This document shows, one piece after another, positions 17,905 through 26,730 of a DNA stretch of 61,192 nt (positions within the stretch are counted from its first letter, which is position 1; each line of letters starts with the position of its first letter). This DNA comes from JAQVSH01 sp964451605 (GTDB lineage Bacteria > Bacteroidota > Bacteroidia > Bacteroidales > UBA4181). A model generated the notes under the pieces. That model saw only the letters and a list, made by a program, of their open reading frames with translations, searched no databases and was not told the origin of the DNA. The translations under genes and the position numbers were made by a program. The stretch covers positions 1 to 61,192 of the forward strand of contig CAYVJA010000009.1 in the NCBI GenBank assembly GCA_964451605.1, read 5' to 3'.

Positions 17905-18381
17905 ATGACAACACTTTTACAAATTCCCGGAGCCGACACGCTGATGGAGGCAACTCAGAATCTGGATGGAGATGCATTAGGCAGCCAGGCCATTACCAGC
18001 GCTTTTGATACCGCTAACCGTGCAATGGAGATGGGGCAGGTTATCGGGTTGGTTACGGTAATCCTTCTTTTTGTGGGTATACCGCTGCTTATCTTCTTCC
18101 TTGCCAGAAACCGTCACCGCGAAAGACTGGCACTCATTGAAAAAGGGCTCAATCCCAATCCTGCAAAACCCGAAAACGGCTTTTTCAAAGCGCTGATGTG
18201 GGGCATGTTGATAGGAGGAGCCGGATTGGGATATCTTATCGGAACCTTTCTTGTAGACTTCCTGGATATGCAAGGAGGTGTGGTATTTGCGTCCATCCTA
18301 TTTTTTGCCGGGGCCGGTTTGGTGGGCTACTTTTTTTACCGGAGCCAACAGGAAAAACCCGACAATTCCGAAAAACCCTGA
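17905..18381 (+). CDS. DUF6249-like membrane protein
   Basis: A 158-residue protein with three predicted membrane helices (about 47-66, 92-114 and 124-145) and a conserved cytosolic segment NRHRERLALIEKGLNP between the first two. This HRERxALIEKGL layout matches DUF6249-type proteins that neighbour ECF sigma factors in Bacteroidota. It lies 33 bp ahead of the sigma gene and is probably in the same operon. Its role is unknown; a membrane partner of the sigma switch is an inference. Confidence 0.75.
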   Translation: MTTLLQIPGADTLMEATQNLDGDALGSQAITSAFDTANRAMEMGQVIGLVTVILLFVGIPLLIFFLARNRHRERLALIEKGLNPNPAKPENGFFKALMWGMLIGGAGLGYLIGTFLVDFLDMQGGVVFASILFFAGAGLVGYFFYRSQQEKPDNSEKP

Positions 18382-18414
18382 ATCGAACCCGGAATCGACC
18401 CCGATTCGTAGCAG

Positions 18415-18978
18415 ATGGAACAGGAGCTGGTTCAAAGCACGCTGCAAGGCGATATGTCGGCCTTTTCGATCCTTGTCGAAAAGAACCGGCATATGGCCTT
18501 TTCGGTGGCTTTCCGGATTGTGAATAACCGCGAAGATGCCGAAGAGGTGGTGCAGGATGCCTTTATGAAAGCATTCAAAGCACTTGCTGCCTTTCGGGGA
18601 GAGTCGAAGTTCTCTACCTGGATCTGCCGCATCGTGGTGCGATGTGCTCTGAGTAGGCGAAAACGGGAACGAAGGGGGTTCGGGATGGTTGCAAACAGCG
18701 AGCTTCCCGATGTGGCCTGCGAAACCGTAGAGGAGAGTTACCAACAGCTGTCGAACCGGGAGAAAAAATTTTACATCGATAAGGTTCTCAATGAGATGCA
18801 GGTAGAAGAGCGGCTGCTGCTCACCCTCTACTACCTGCATGAACAGAGCCTTGAAGAAGTGGCGGAAATAACCGATATTTCGATGCCCAATGTTAAGATG
18901 AAACTGCACAGGGCACGCAAAAAGATGTATCTGCTCATGCAAAAAGAGTTGCCTAACGAAAGCCATACCCTACTATGA
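18415..18978 (+). CDS. ECF-type RNA polymerase sigma factor
   Basis: A 187-residue sigma-70-family protein. Region 2 (about 10-90) has DMSAFSILVEKNRHMAFSVAFRIVNNREDAEEVVQDAFMKAF and STWICRIVVRCA; region 4 (about 125-180) has the HTH SLEEVAEITDISMPNVKMKLHRARKKM. No extra domain. The last codons overlap the start of the next small membrane gene by four bases (ATGA), so the two are translationally coupled, the usual arrangement for a sigma and a regulatory membrane partner. Confidence 0.93.
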   Translation: MEQELVQSTLQGDMSAFSILVEKNRHMAFSVAFRIVNNREDAEEVVQDAFMKAFKALAAFRGESKFSTWICRIVVRCALSRRKRERRGFGMVANSELPDVACETVEESYQQLSNREKKFYIDKVLNEMQVEERLLLTLYYLHEQSLEEVAEITDISMPNVKMKLHRARKKMYLLMQKELPNESHTLL

Positions 18979-19376
18979 TGGAGAATCTGCCCAAAGATCC
19001 TTTTCTGGAAGCACTGCTTAAGAACCATGCCACGGTCAGGATGAAGAATAGTGCATTCACAGAACAGCTGATGAACCGGATTGTCAGGACGCAACGAAAA
19101 GCAGCCTTCCGGAAATTGGCCCTCTGCACGGTTGTGGGTATTCTGATTGTCGAACTGCTACTTTGGCTTCTTTTCTCTATGAAGAGTGGCCTCTCTGCCT
19201 TACCCAGTCGCATCATGCCCGATAATGGCGCTTCTTTTCTGCTCTGGCTTCTGGAGTGGATTGGTGGTGTGGTAACCCATCCCGGTTTTATTGTACTGAT
19301 TTTGATTGGCCTGGCCGGTCTGACTGCTTCCCTGTCGTATCCCGAAAATTCCGCCTATGAAAACCGCAGTATTTAG
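18975..19376 (+). CDS. Small membrane protein, possible anti-sigma partner
   Basis: A 133-residue protein: a basic N-terminal cytosolic part (about 1-48) then hydrophobic helices near 49-70, 82-100 and 103-120. The position directly after the ECF sigma gene, with a 4-bp overlap, suggests an anti-sigma role, but there is no recognisable zinc-binding HxxxCxxC anti-sigma motif, so this rests on context. The 3' end overlaps the next gene by 20 bp. Confidence 0.6.
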   Translation: MMENLPKDPFLEALLKNHATVRMKNSAFTEQLMNRIVRTQRKAAFRKLALCTVVGILIVELLLWLLFSMKSGLSALPSRIMPDNGASFLLWLLEWIGGVVTHPGFIVLILIGLAGLTASLSYPENSAYENRSI

Positions 19377-20364
19377 TACCCAATCGTACGACAAAGAGTA
19401 TCTGGAGCGGGAGAACAGCCATTTTGGGCATACCCTCTTCTTTTATGAATCGTCGCTCAAGGAGAAGACGGTTCGACTGGCCGAAAATTTTGAGGCCGTG
19501 TGCGTCTTTGTGAACGACGCTATTACCCGGGAAGTCATCGTAAAATTGGCTGAAATGGGGGTTAAAGCCATTGTGCTGCGCTGCGCCGGGTTTAATAATG
19601 TAGATATTGAGGCAGCCTGCCAATACGGTATCAAGGTATTGCGGGTTCCTGCCTATTCGCCGCATGCCGTGGCCGAACACGCGCTGGCCCTGATCATGAC
19701 ATTGAACCGGAAAACCCACAAAGCCTATAATCGGGTCAGGGAGGGTAATTTTTCGATAGAACGGCTCACCGGATTCGAATTAAACGGGAAAACGGTGGGC
19801 GTTGTGGGTACGGGTAAGATTGGGGCGCTCTTTGCCCGCATTGTGAGAGGGTTTGGATGCCGTGTCATTGCGTTCGACCGCTTCCCCAACCCCACGCTGA
19901 CAGCCGAAGGGGTAAGCTACACCTCGCTCGATGAACTGTTCCGGATTTCGGATATCATCTCGCTGCACTGCCCGCTTACGCCCGAAACCCAACATATGAT
20001 TAACAGCACCTCTCTGGCCGCCATGAAAAAGGGGGTAATGCTGATTAACACCAGCCGTGGCAAGCTCATCGATACCGAAGCAGCAATCGAGGCGTTAAAA
20101 AACGAACAGCTGGGATATTTGGGCATTGATGTTTACGAACAGGAGGAGAATCTCTTCTTCAAGGATCTTTCCGAACTGATTATCCGCGACGACAAAATCA
20201 GGCGAATCATGACCTTTCCCAATGTGCTGGTTACGGCCCATCAGGCCTACTTTACCGACAATGCGCTTCAGCAGATAGCCCAAACCACCCTGCAAAACCT
20301 GAAAGATGTGGCCGATGGCACCATCAATCCCCAGAATCAGGTCTGTGCCGAAGTGGTAAAATAG
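19357..20364 (+). CDS. ldhA: D-lactate dehydrogenase (D-2-hydroxyacid dehydrogenase)
   Basis: A 335-residue NAD-dependent reductase of the LdhA branch, converting pyruvate to D-lactate during fermentation. Visible: LRCAGFNNVDIEAA, PAYSPHAVAEHALALIMTLNRK, Rossmann motif GVVGTGKIGALFARI (about 148-162), the catalytic Arg in INTSRGKLID (about 233), the Glu in GIDVYEQEENLFF and His in VTAHQAYFT (about 295), and DLSELIIRDD characteristic of LdhA. The start overlaps the preceding membrane gene by 20 bp, so it is part of the sigma operon, and a terminator follows. Confidence 0.9.
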   Translation: MKTAVFSTQSYDKEYLERENSHFGHTLFFYESSLKEKTVRLAENFEAVCVFVNDAITREVIVKLAEMGVKAIVLRCAGFNNVDIEAACQYGIKVLRVPAYSPHAVAEHALALIMTLNRKTHKAYNRVREGNFSIERLTGFELNGKTVGVVGTGKIGALFARIVRGFGCRVIAFDRFPNPTLTAEGVSYTSLDELFRISDIISLHCPLTPETQHMINSTSLAAMKKGVMLINTSRGKLIDTEAAIEALKNEQLGYLGIDVYEQEENLFFKDLSELIIRDDKIRRIMTFPNVLVTAHQAYFTDNALQQIAQTTLQNLKDVADGTINPQNQVCAEVVK

Positions 20365-20392
20365 GGAAATCAGAGATAAAATCCACAAAATG

Positions 20393-20430
20393 ATAAGAGG
20401 AGGCGAACAATTGCCTCCTCTTATTTGTTA
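20393..20430 (+). terminator. Intrinsic terminator after ldhA
   Basis: ATAAGAGGAGGC (20393-20404), 8-nt loop, GCCTCCTCTTAT (20413-20424): a perfect 12-bp stem, followed by a weak T-rich stretch. It separates the sigma/ldhA operon from the superoxide dismutase gene. Confidence 0.85.
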
Positions 20431-20464
20431 TGATTCTAAATTAACTAATTAAATTCCAACCAAC

Positions 20465-21145
20465 ATGAATCTTATGAAAACTTCCATTATTAGCATATTT
20501 GCACTGAGCACGTCGTTGCAGGCCGTTAACGGACAACACACTTTACCCAAATTGCCTTACGATTATGCGGCTTTAGAGCCCTACATCGACAGCAACACCA
20601 TGAATATTCACTACAACAATCACCATGCGGCCTATGTGAACAACCTGAATAAGGCACTCGAGAATAAAGAGGTGGCAGGAAAAGAGAATATTGTATCGCT
20701 GCTCTCGAATCTGGAAGCTCTGCCCGCCGACATCCGGACCACAGTAAGGAACAATGGAGGAGGTCATTATAATCACACCCTCTTTTGGTCGTTGCTGGCT
20801 CCGGCAGGTTCCACAAAGATCTCTCCCGCAGTAGAAAAGGCACTGACCGAAGCCTTCGGATCGGTAGATGCCTTTAAAGCCGAATTCGAAAAGGCTGCAA
20901 CCACCCGGTTTGGATCGGGATGGGCCTGGCTCATCAAAAACAGCGAAGGGAAACTCCAGATTATCTCTACACCGAATCAGGATAACCCCATCATGTCGAT
21001 AGCTGAGGTAAAAGGAACCCCGGTTCTGGCCATCGATGTGTGGGAACACGCCTACTACCTGAAATACCAGTCGAAGAGGGCCGACTACGTAAAGGCCTTC
21101 TGGAATGTGGTAAACTGGAACGAAGTAGAAAAAAGGTTGAAATAG
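20465..21145 (+). CDS. Exported Fe/Mn-family superoxide dismutase
   Basis: A 226-residue SOD with an N-terminal extension (about 1-24, hydrophobic, ending AVNGQ) that reads as a Sec signal, so the enzyme is probably periplasmic rather than cytosolic. The mature part starts HTLPKLPYDYAALEPYID. All four metal ligands are seen: His in MNIHYNNHHAAYVN, His in GGHYNHTLFW, and Asp/His in AIDVWEHAYY. The GGGHYNH context resembles the Mn or cambialistic type. It should convert superoxide to peroxide and oxygen. It is monocistronic, between a terminator and a convergent gene. An ATG at 20474 is also possible and leaves the signal intact. Confidence 0.9.
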   Translation: MNLMKTSIISIFALSTSLQAVNGQHTLPKLPYDYAALEPYIDSNTMNIHYNNHHAAYVNNLNKALENKEVAGKENIVSLLSNLEALPADIRTTVRNNGGGHYNHTLFWSLLAPAGSTKISPAVEKALTEAFGSVDAFKAEFEKAATTRFGSGWAWLIKNSEGKLQIISTPNQDNPIMSIAEVKGTPVLAIDVWEHAYYLKYQSKRADYVKAFWNVVNWNEVEKRLK

Positions 21146-21168
21146 GCATATCTTCTTGAAATCGCAGT

Positions 21169-22470
21169 CTAAAGGGGCGTTTGCAGGTAACTCTGTATAA
21201 ACGCCTCTTTGGGTTTATAGATCTCTTCGTCCCATTGTTTCCGGTATTTTTCAGGCCAGGCGTGAGTACGGTAGGGTGTGGTATAGAGTATGCGCTTTCC
21301 GGCCGATTGGTTTATGGCAGCAAAAATGGAGGCCGGCGGACAAGTCTGGTCTATGAACCCAATCTCTACTACCAGCGTAGCCACTGAGCCCTCTAACAGG
21401 AAAGCGGTGTCGAAATAGGGTAACGCCTTCTGTACCTCAAGGATATTGCCGGCGTATTCCAGCGGCTGGGGCCATCCGCTTCGCCGGTTGGCCAGCAGGC
21501 CGCCCCAGTCGCACATGGCAGGAACCGTGGCCACCACTGCGCTTACACGCCGATCGAGCCCGGCAGCTGCCAGCGCCTGTCCGCCGCCCTGGCTTTCGCC
21601 CATTACCAACAGACGACGGCCGTCCCATTCCGGCTGGGTGGAGAGAAATTCAATGGCACGCAAAAGCCGCAGATACATCCCTTTAAAATAGATGCTGTCT
21701 CTCTGCTTCAGCCCCTGGGTAGCATAGTTTTTCAGCTCACCCTCCTCCAAAGCCGCATAATATTCGGCCGGCTGTCCGTTTAGCATGCCATGGGCATTGA
21801 GATCGAAACAGAGTGCCCCCTGCCCCATTTTTGCGTAGCGAAGGGCTGCTTCCGGTTTTGAGAGGCACCAATCGCCCTTAACTCCTGCTGCATGCACCAG
21901 CAAAACGGCGGGCAGCGATTTTTTCGGCGCGTGAAGCGGTTTTGCAAAGTATCCCCGGGCTGGCCTGGGTGCAGGTCCGGGCAATGCGATATCCCAGCAT
22001 CCGTAGGCAGAATCGGTTTTCGCCAACGCAAATTGTTCCGAAATCACCTCTAAAGGTATCTGGTTTAATTTTCTCTTCTCGGCAGCCCAGAATGCATCGA
22101 AATCCCGGGGTTTTTTGAATCCGGGCTGAATCTTTTCCGGAGCTACCACCATACCTGTCGATTCAGTAAACTTGCCGCTTCGGGCCTGGAGTATCAGGGC
22201 ACACGGTTCCTGTATCATCCCGCGATAGAGAACCATCTCTCTTCCGGATACGGCCTTTCGTTCTTTGAGAAGCACTTCACGCTGATTCTTCGACAGCGAT
22301 ATATCAATCGAGTCGGACGAAGGTTCATCAGCAAACTGCAGTTTCACCAGAATAGAGTCGCCGGAAGCATAGATACCGTTGGCATGATTCGGAAATAAGG
22401 AAAACTCCTGTGCCGAAATGCAAGCAGACAGAATGATTGACAAAAGGAGCGAAAGTGTGCTTTTTTTCAT
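21169..22470 (-). CDS. AXE1-family acetyl xylan esterase-like protein
   Basis: A 433-residue secreted alpha/beta-hydrolase (signal peptide MKKSTLSLLLSIILSACISAQ; the embedded Cys could instead be a lipobox). An N-terminal beta-sandwich-like part (about 22-115) precedes the esterase domain (about 120-430). Nucleophile Ser in GESQGGGQALAAAGLD, Asp in GFIDQTCPP and His in YRTHAWPEKYR form the triad; VPAMCDWGG and YFAKPLHAPKKSLPAVLLVHAAG fit AXE1 (CE7-like). It probably removes acetyl groups from hemicellulose or oligosaccharides. It converges on the SOD gene 23 bp away. Confidence 0.85.
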   Translation of the reverse strand: MKKSTLSLLLSIILSACISAQEFSLFPNHANGIYASGDSILVKLQFADEPSSDSIDISLSKNQREVLLKERKAVSGREMVLYRGMIQEPCALILQARSGKFTESTGMVVAPEKIQPGFKKPRDFDAFWAAEKRKLNQIPLEVISEQFALAKTDSAYGCWDIALPGPAPRPARGYFAKPLHAPKKSLPAVLLVHAAGVKGDWCLSKPEAALRYAKMGQGALCFDLNAHGMLNGQPAEYYAALEEGELKNYATQGLKQRDSIYFKGMYLRLLRAIEFLSTQPEWDGRRLLVMGESQGGGQALAAAGLDRRVSAVVATVPAMCDWGGLLANRRSGWPQPLEYAGNILEVQKALPYFDTAFLLEGSVATLVVEIGFIDQTCPPASIFAAINQSAGKRILYTTPYRTHAWPEKYRKQWDEEIYKPKEAFIQSYLQTPL

Positions 22471-22499
22471 GTCGTCAGAAATAGAACGAGGCTTATATT

Positions 22500-24242
22500 T
22501 TACGTTACAACCCGAAGCGGAATGGATAAGGTAACTGTGGTTCCCTCTCCCGGAGTACTCTTAATAGTAAGCTCTCCGTGATTCGCCTTCATCAGCGCCC
22601 TGCACATTTGGATACCAAATCCGGTGCCCACCTCATTAGCCGTGCCTACCTGCGATTGTACAATCTCGTCGCGATGAAGTTTGTCCAAAATCTCGGCCGG
22701 TATGCCCACTCCCTGATCCTTAATGGAGAGATAGGCAAAGTCGTTACCCAGTCGCCCCTCTATTACAATCTGCCCACCCGGGTGAGAAAACTTGATGGCA
22801 TTCGAAACCAGATTCCGTATCACAATTTCGAGCAAACTCTTATCGAAGAAGGCGGTAATGTATCGCACACAATCGTTTCTGACCTCAATCGACTTCTCCT
22901 GATACTGAAAACGAAGAAGGTTGATAACCCTTCCTGCCGATTCACAGAGGGGATAATAATCAGGATGCAAAGTCAGCGCATTTCGCTGGCTGTTGGCCCA
23001 GTGAAGCAGATCGTCGAGCAGGTAGAAAGAACCCGATGAGGCCTTGTACAAAACCCGCATAATCTCTTTTGTGGGAATCTCGTTTCGGTCTACGAAGACT
23101 TCCAGAAGCCCGGTTAAACTGCTTATCGGCCCTCTCAGATCGTGCGAAATCACCCGAAAAAGCATATCCTTCAGTTCGTTGGCGGATTTGAGCTGGCTAT
23201 TCAACAAAAGCAAGGCTTGCTCTCTCTCATCTACATCGGTGACATCGTGAAGCACCAGTATCTCGCCAACGTTTTCATGATTGGCATTTCTCACCACATT
23301 ATGCAACACACGGAAACGGCGATTAAGAAGGGAGATCGGCGTACGCATTCTCTCAGGTGCAAGCAGCTGAAATTCCAGCTCCTTCCATCGGCTTAGACAT
23401 CGCGAAAAGAGTTCGCCTTTACACCGGTCGAATCCTAACTGCTTTAGGATCTCTGAGGCTTTCAAATTGCAGTCGGTGATTTTTCCCGAGTTATCCAGCA
23501 ACAACACTGCATCCTGCAGGTAATCCAGCACATTGTTTTGGGCAATAGGACTCATCGACAATATGTTGTGCCGGGATACCAAAAAGAAGAACAGGAAGGA
23601 GGTGAAGGTGATTGTCAGGCCTGTCGGATCGAAGCCATAGAGAATATTGCTTTTCCAGGTATAGAACAGATGTGAAAATAGGGGAATCAGGAGAGCCACA
23701 AGAAGCAACAAAAAAATGCGTTTATACAGGGCCGGGAACCGATACATCCCCCTGATCAGATAAAAACAGGCAGTCAATGCAAGGGCATAGAGATAGAAGG
23801 AGTTCACATAATACCATTTTCCGTGTTCATGCAATGCCATCCATCCGTATGGAGTCTGACTCCAGTTCACCGCTTTCCAGAGCAAATGTTGCCAGTCGGG
23901 ATTCCACACCATCATCGATGTGAGAGTGGGTATCAGAAATAAAAGAAAAATGGCTTTCCAGGATACCGGAGTGTGCAGATGAGTAAACTGATGGATCAGA
24001 AGGAAAACGAAAACCGGCGACGACACCATGGCAGGGTACGCTACGCCTACCCAAAAGAGACTCTCCTCAAGCGACCGGCTTCGGCCCTGCAATACAATGG
24101 TGAGGTTCCAGACCGCAATAGAAAAAAAGAGAAGCGCCATATAATTCTGGTAACGCCACTGTTTTCTAAGCAGAACATGAATACTCAGTAAAAATGAGCC
24201 CAAAGCAGCAAAAGCAGACAGCAGAAGCACCAGATCAACCAT
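22500..24242 (-). CDS. Sensor histidine kinase with 7TM N-terminal domain and PAS-like domain
   Basis: A 580-residue membrane kinase. Residues about 1-230 form seven hydrophobic helices of the histidine-kinase N-terminal 7TM type. A PAS-like domain (about 240-340: NVLDYLQDAVLLLDNSGKITDCN), the HisKA domain with ISHDLRGPISSLTG (phospho-His about 366) and a HATPase (about 465-575: LVSNAIKFSHPGG, DQGVGIP, GTGFGIQMC) follow. There is no receiver or DNA-binding domain, so the response regulator must be elsewhere. It lies 29 bp past the AXE1 gene's start on the same strand. Confidence 0.92.
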   Translation of the reverse strand: MVDLVLLLSAFAALGSFLLSIHVLLRKQWRYQNYMALLFFSIAVWNLTIVLQGRSRSLEESLFWVGVAYPAMVSSPVFVFLLIHQFTHLHTPVSWKAIFLLFLIPTLTSMMVWNPDWQHLLWKAVNWSQTPYGWMALHEHGKWYYVNSFYLYALALTACFYLIRGMYRFPALYKRIFLLLLVALLIPLFSHLFYTWKSNILYGFDPTGLTITFTSFLFFFLVSRHNILSMSPIAQNNVLDYLQDAVLLLDNSGKITDCNLKASEILKQLGFDRCKGELFSRCLSRWKELEFQLLAPERMRTPISLLNRRFRVLHNVVRNANHENVGEILVLHDVTDVDEREQALLLLNSQLKSANELKDMLFRVISHDLRGPISSLTGLLEVFVDRNEIPTKEIMRVLYKASSGSFYLLDDLLHWANSQRNALTLHPDYYPLCESAGRVINLLRFQYQEKSIEVRNDCVRYITAFFDKSLLEIVIRNLVSNAIKFSHPGGQIVIEGRLGNDFAYLSIKDQGVGIPAEILDKLHRDEIVQSQVGTANEVGTGFGIQMCRALMKANHGELTIKSTPGEGTTVTLSIPLRVVT

Positions 24243-24312
24243 AACGCATCAACAGGGTGAGAGAGAAATACATGTTTCTGTATAGTAAAAGTACTAATTC
24301 TCCCGTAGGAAA

Positions 24313-25659
24313 TCAGGATAGTCGAAAATATTTACCGGGAAAAGAGAAGTAGACAATGGTTCCCTTTCCGGGTTCGGACTCCAGCCAAACCGATCCCTCA
24401 AAAAGGTCGATTAATCCCTGTACAATAGAGAGACCCAGACCGGTTCCCGATCCAAAATCGGGATGGCCATAGTGTAACTGAACAAACCGATTGAAAATTA
24501 TGGATTGCTTAGAAGAGGGTATTCCAACTCCCGTATCGAGCACATAAAATAGAGGCACCCCCTTTTCATCGGGTCTGCAGCCCAGTTCGACCCTGCCTTG
24601 AAGGGTAAATTTAAAAGCATTCCCTAACAAATTGTGGAGAATCTGGCGCCATTTTTTTTGATCGGTAGTGAAGGTTACGTTCCGAAACGCATCATCAATC
24701 TGAAGAGAGAAACACACCGCCTCTCGTCCCTTTCGTTCGCGAATTGCCATGGCAAATTCTGCTGCTTCGTCCATCAGACGGCCCAGGTTACACGGAGAGA
24801 GCCGCAATTCCAGTTGCCCGGATTCAATTTTAGAAATATCGAGGATGTCGTTTATCATTTCCAGCAAATCTTCGCCACCCTTCCTGACCATTCGGGCATA
24901 GAGCGCAAGCGCATCCGGATCGTGAACCGCCTCGGGCATCAGCGAAGAAAAGCCCATAATGGCGTTTAGCGGGGTGCGAATCTCATGACTCAGATTTTGC
25001 AGAAAGGCTGTCTTTAACCGATCGCTCTCCTCGGCTCGCTCTTTTGCCAGAATCAGCTCGTCGGCAGCTTTACGGTTTTGCCAGTTTCTGAGCTGATGAA
25101 GCATAACCGAACCCAGCAAAAGGGTGGCAATCGGATAGAGGGTAAGAATAGGCAGAAGAATAGTCTGCAAGGATTGCAAAAACGAGACTTTAGGAAGAAG
25201 GATGGTACAAAACAACATCAGAAGATGAACCACAAAACCCAGTATCAGCAACTCGCGAAAGGGATGCTTAACGGACCAGTGCGGACGAAAATAACGCCAA
25301 AGCAGACCGGCAGTTCCGCTCATAACAATCACGGAAACGCCCATCCACACCCCGTCGCCACCCATAATCAGCCTGCAAACCAAGGTAAACAACATGGCCA
25401 CAAGCGTAGGAAGCACACCCAGATAGAGTCCCGACATACTTAAAAGAACCGAACGGGTATCGAATACGATTCCCGGCAACAAAATCCATGGAGTCATCAT
25501 GAGCAAAATACCGATACCTCCTGCAACGACTCCGATGCCCAATTGATAGAGTGTGGTTCGGCGATGCTTCTCACGCACCCAGGAATAGTCGTACAACATA
25601 CTGAAAGATAGCAGTATAGCTGTATTGTACAACAATCCGAGAAGAATCGATCCTTCCAT
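24313..25659 (-). CDS. Sensor histidine kinase with LytS-type 5TM N-terminal domain
   Basis: A 448-residue kinase from ATG at 25659; a TTG at 25671 is rejected as weaker. About six hydrophobic helices (1-195) resemble the 5TM-LYT sensor, with SMSGLYLGVLPTLVAMLFTLVCRLIMGGDGVWMG the key block. Then HisKA with LSHEIRTPLNAIMGFS (His about 224) and HATPase (LLGNAFKFT, DTGVGIP, GSGTGLGLSIVQGL). It starts 18 bp after the LysE gene stop, so the two share a transcript. Cognate regulator not present. Confidence 0.9.
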   Translation of the reverse strand: MEGSILLGLLYNTAILLSFSMLYDYSWVREKHRRTTLYQLGIGVVAGGIGILLMMTPWILLPGIVFDTRSVLLSMSGLYLGVLPTLVAMLFTLVCRLIMGGDGVWMGVSVIVMSGTAGLLWRYFRPHWSVKHPFRELLILGFVVHLLMLFCTILLPKVSFLQSLQTILLPILTLYPIATLLLGSVMLHQLRNWQNRKAADELILAKERAEESDRLKTAFLQNLSHEIRTPLNAIMGFSSLMPEAVHDPDALALYARMVRKGGEDLLEMINDILDISKIESGQLELRLSPCNLGRLMDEAAEFAMAIRERKGREAVCFSLQIDDAFRNVTFTTDQKKWRQILHNLLGNAFKFTLQGRVELGCRPDEKGVPLFYVLDTGVGIPSSKQSIIFNRFVQLHYGHPDFGSGTGLGLSIVQGLIDLFEGSVWLESEPGKGTIVYFSFPGKYFRLS

Positions 25660-25677
25660 ACAACGGGACAAGTAGCA

Positions 25678-26298
25678 TTAACGAAACGCCACCAAAAAGG
25701 CCAGCAACAGCAATACGACAATTTTACTCCACTTCAGCAAATTCCAGAAACGAGAGGTACGCAGTAACTGAGTAGCCCTCCCGGCAAGCAGGGCTACTCC
25801 TGCAAATATAAGGTAGGCCTGTGCCATAAAGATAATTCCCAGAAAATAAATATGCAATACGGGCGAAGTGGCTGACGGGTCTATAAACTGAGGAAAGAAT
25901 GCCAGAAAAAAGATAGCCACTTTAGGATTCAGCACATTCATCAAAAACCCCGTTTTGTAGTAGCGCCAAAAATGGAACGCAGTTCCCTGCACCTGTGAAT
26001 CGTCCATCCGGGGTTGCTGCTCTTTTAAGGCACTCAGGGCAAGCCAAAGCAGATAGGCTGCACCCAGATAAGAGATGGCCGCAAAAAGCGAAGGAGAATT
26101 TTTCACAAGGAGAGAGAGACCGGTGGCCACTGCCGTAGTATGTACCAACAACCCGGAAACCAGCCCGGTAGCCACTGCAATGCCGCTTCCGGATCCTTTG
26201 GCTACACTCTCTGTCAGCACAAAAAGGATATCGGGCCCCGGCATTAGGGTTAAGAGTGCAGAAGCCGCAATAAAAGAGAGCAGAAGCGAGATGTCCAC
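25678..26298 (-). CDS. LysE/RhtB-family translocator
   Basis: A 206-residue membrane protein with about six helices. The N terminus DISLLLSFIAASALLTLMPGPDILFVLTESVAKGSGSG carries the family's MPGPD signature, and KTGFLMNVLNPKVAIFFLAFFPQF the second conserved block. Members export amino acids such as lysine, threonine or homoserine lactone; the substrate cannot be told from sequence. It is followed 18 bp later by the LytS-type kinase gene. Confidence 0.9.
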   Translation of the reverse strand: MDISLLLSFIAASALLTLMPGPDILFVLTESVAKGSGSGIAVATGLVSGLLVHTTAVATGLSLLVKNSPSLFAAISYLGAAYLLWLALSALKEQQPRMDDSQVQGTAFHFWRYYKTGFLMNVLNPKVAIFFLAFFPQFIDPSATSPVLHIYFLGIIFMAQAYLIFAGVALLAGRATQLLRTSRFWNLLKWSKIVVLLLLAFLVAFR

Positions 26299-26317
26299 AA
26301 CTTCGGTGTTTGTTTTC

Positions 26318-26325
26318 CAAAAATA
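26318..26325 (-). promoter_or_regulatory. Candidate -7 element for the LysE-kinase operon
   Basis: TATTTTTG on the minus strand, 20 bp upstream of the LysE-family ATG, fits TAnnTTTG. No TTTG is at the -33 position. Confidence 0.4.
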
Positions 26326-26418
26326 GGAAAAAAAACACCGCTACCTCGCCATACAGCCGGAAAAATCAGGGATAACCCGGAATTTATGGTCTCTATATAC
26401 CGATTATACCGACTACGC

Positions 26419-26724
26419 TTAATCGACAATGGTGAGTACCGACGACAATCCTGTCATTACAAAAACATCGCGAACCGAAGGCTGCAGGCCGCGAAGTGTC
26501 AGCTTCTTTCCAGCAGCAGTTGCCTTCTTCTGGGCACCTACAACCACGCGAAGACCGGCACTGCTTACATAGTCTGTCTGCGTAAAGTCGAGCACAAGAT
26601 GCAAAGGCGCACCAGCATAAAACTGATCAATTTCGTTCGAAAGGTCCGGAAAGGTGAGCGAATCAAGACGACCCGACAACGCCATGGTTACGGTATCCTC
26701 TTTTTGTGTACGGGTAATGGTCAT
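26419..26724 (-). CDS. STAS-domain anti-sigma factor antagonist-like protein
   Basis: A 101-residue cytosolic protein that is entirely a STAS domain, as in RsbV/SpoIIAA. The beta-strand VTMALSGRLDSLT and YVSSAGLRVVVGAQKKA contain the canonical phosphorylatable serine region (DYVSSAGLR, about residues 50-60). In this family a serine kinase phosphorylates the serine to release it from a partner. It starts 6 bp after the ABC-ATPase gene, whose C terminus looks like an RsbW-type kinase, a very close genetic link for such a pair. Confidence 0.88.
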   Translation of the reverse strand: MTITRTQKEDTVTMALSGRLDSLTFPDLSNEIDQFYAGAPLHLVLDFTQTDYVSSAGLRVVVGAQKKATAAGKKLTLRGLQPSVRDVFVMTGLSSVLTIVD

Positions 26725-26730
26725 AACTAT

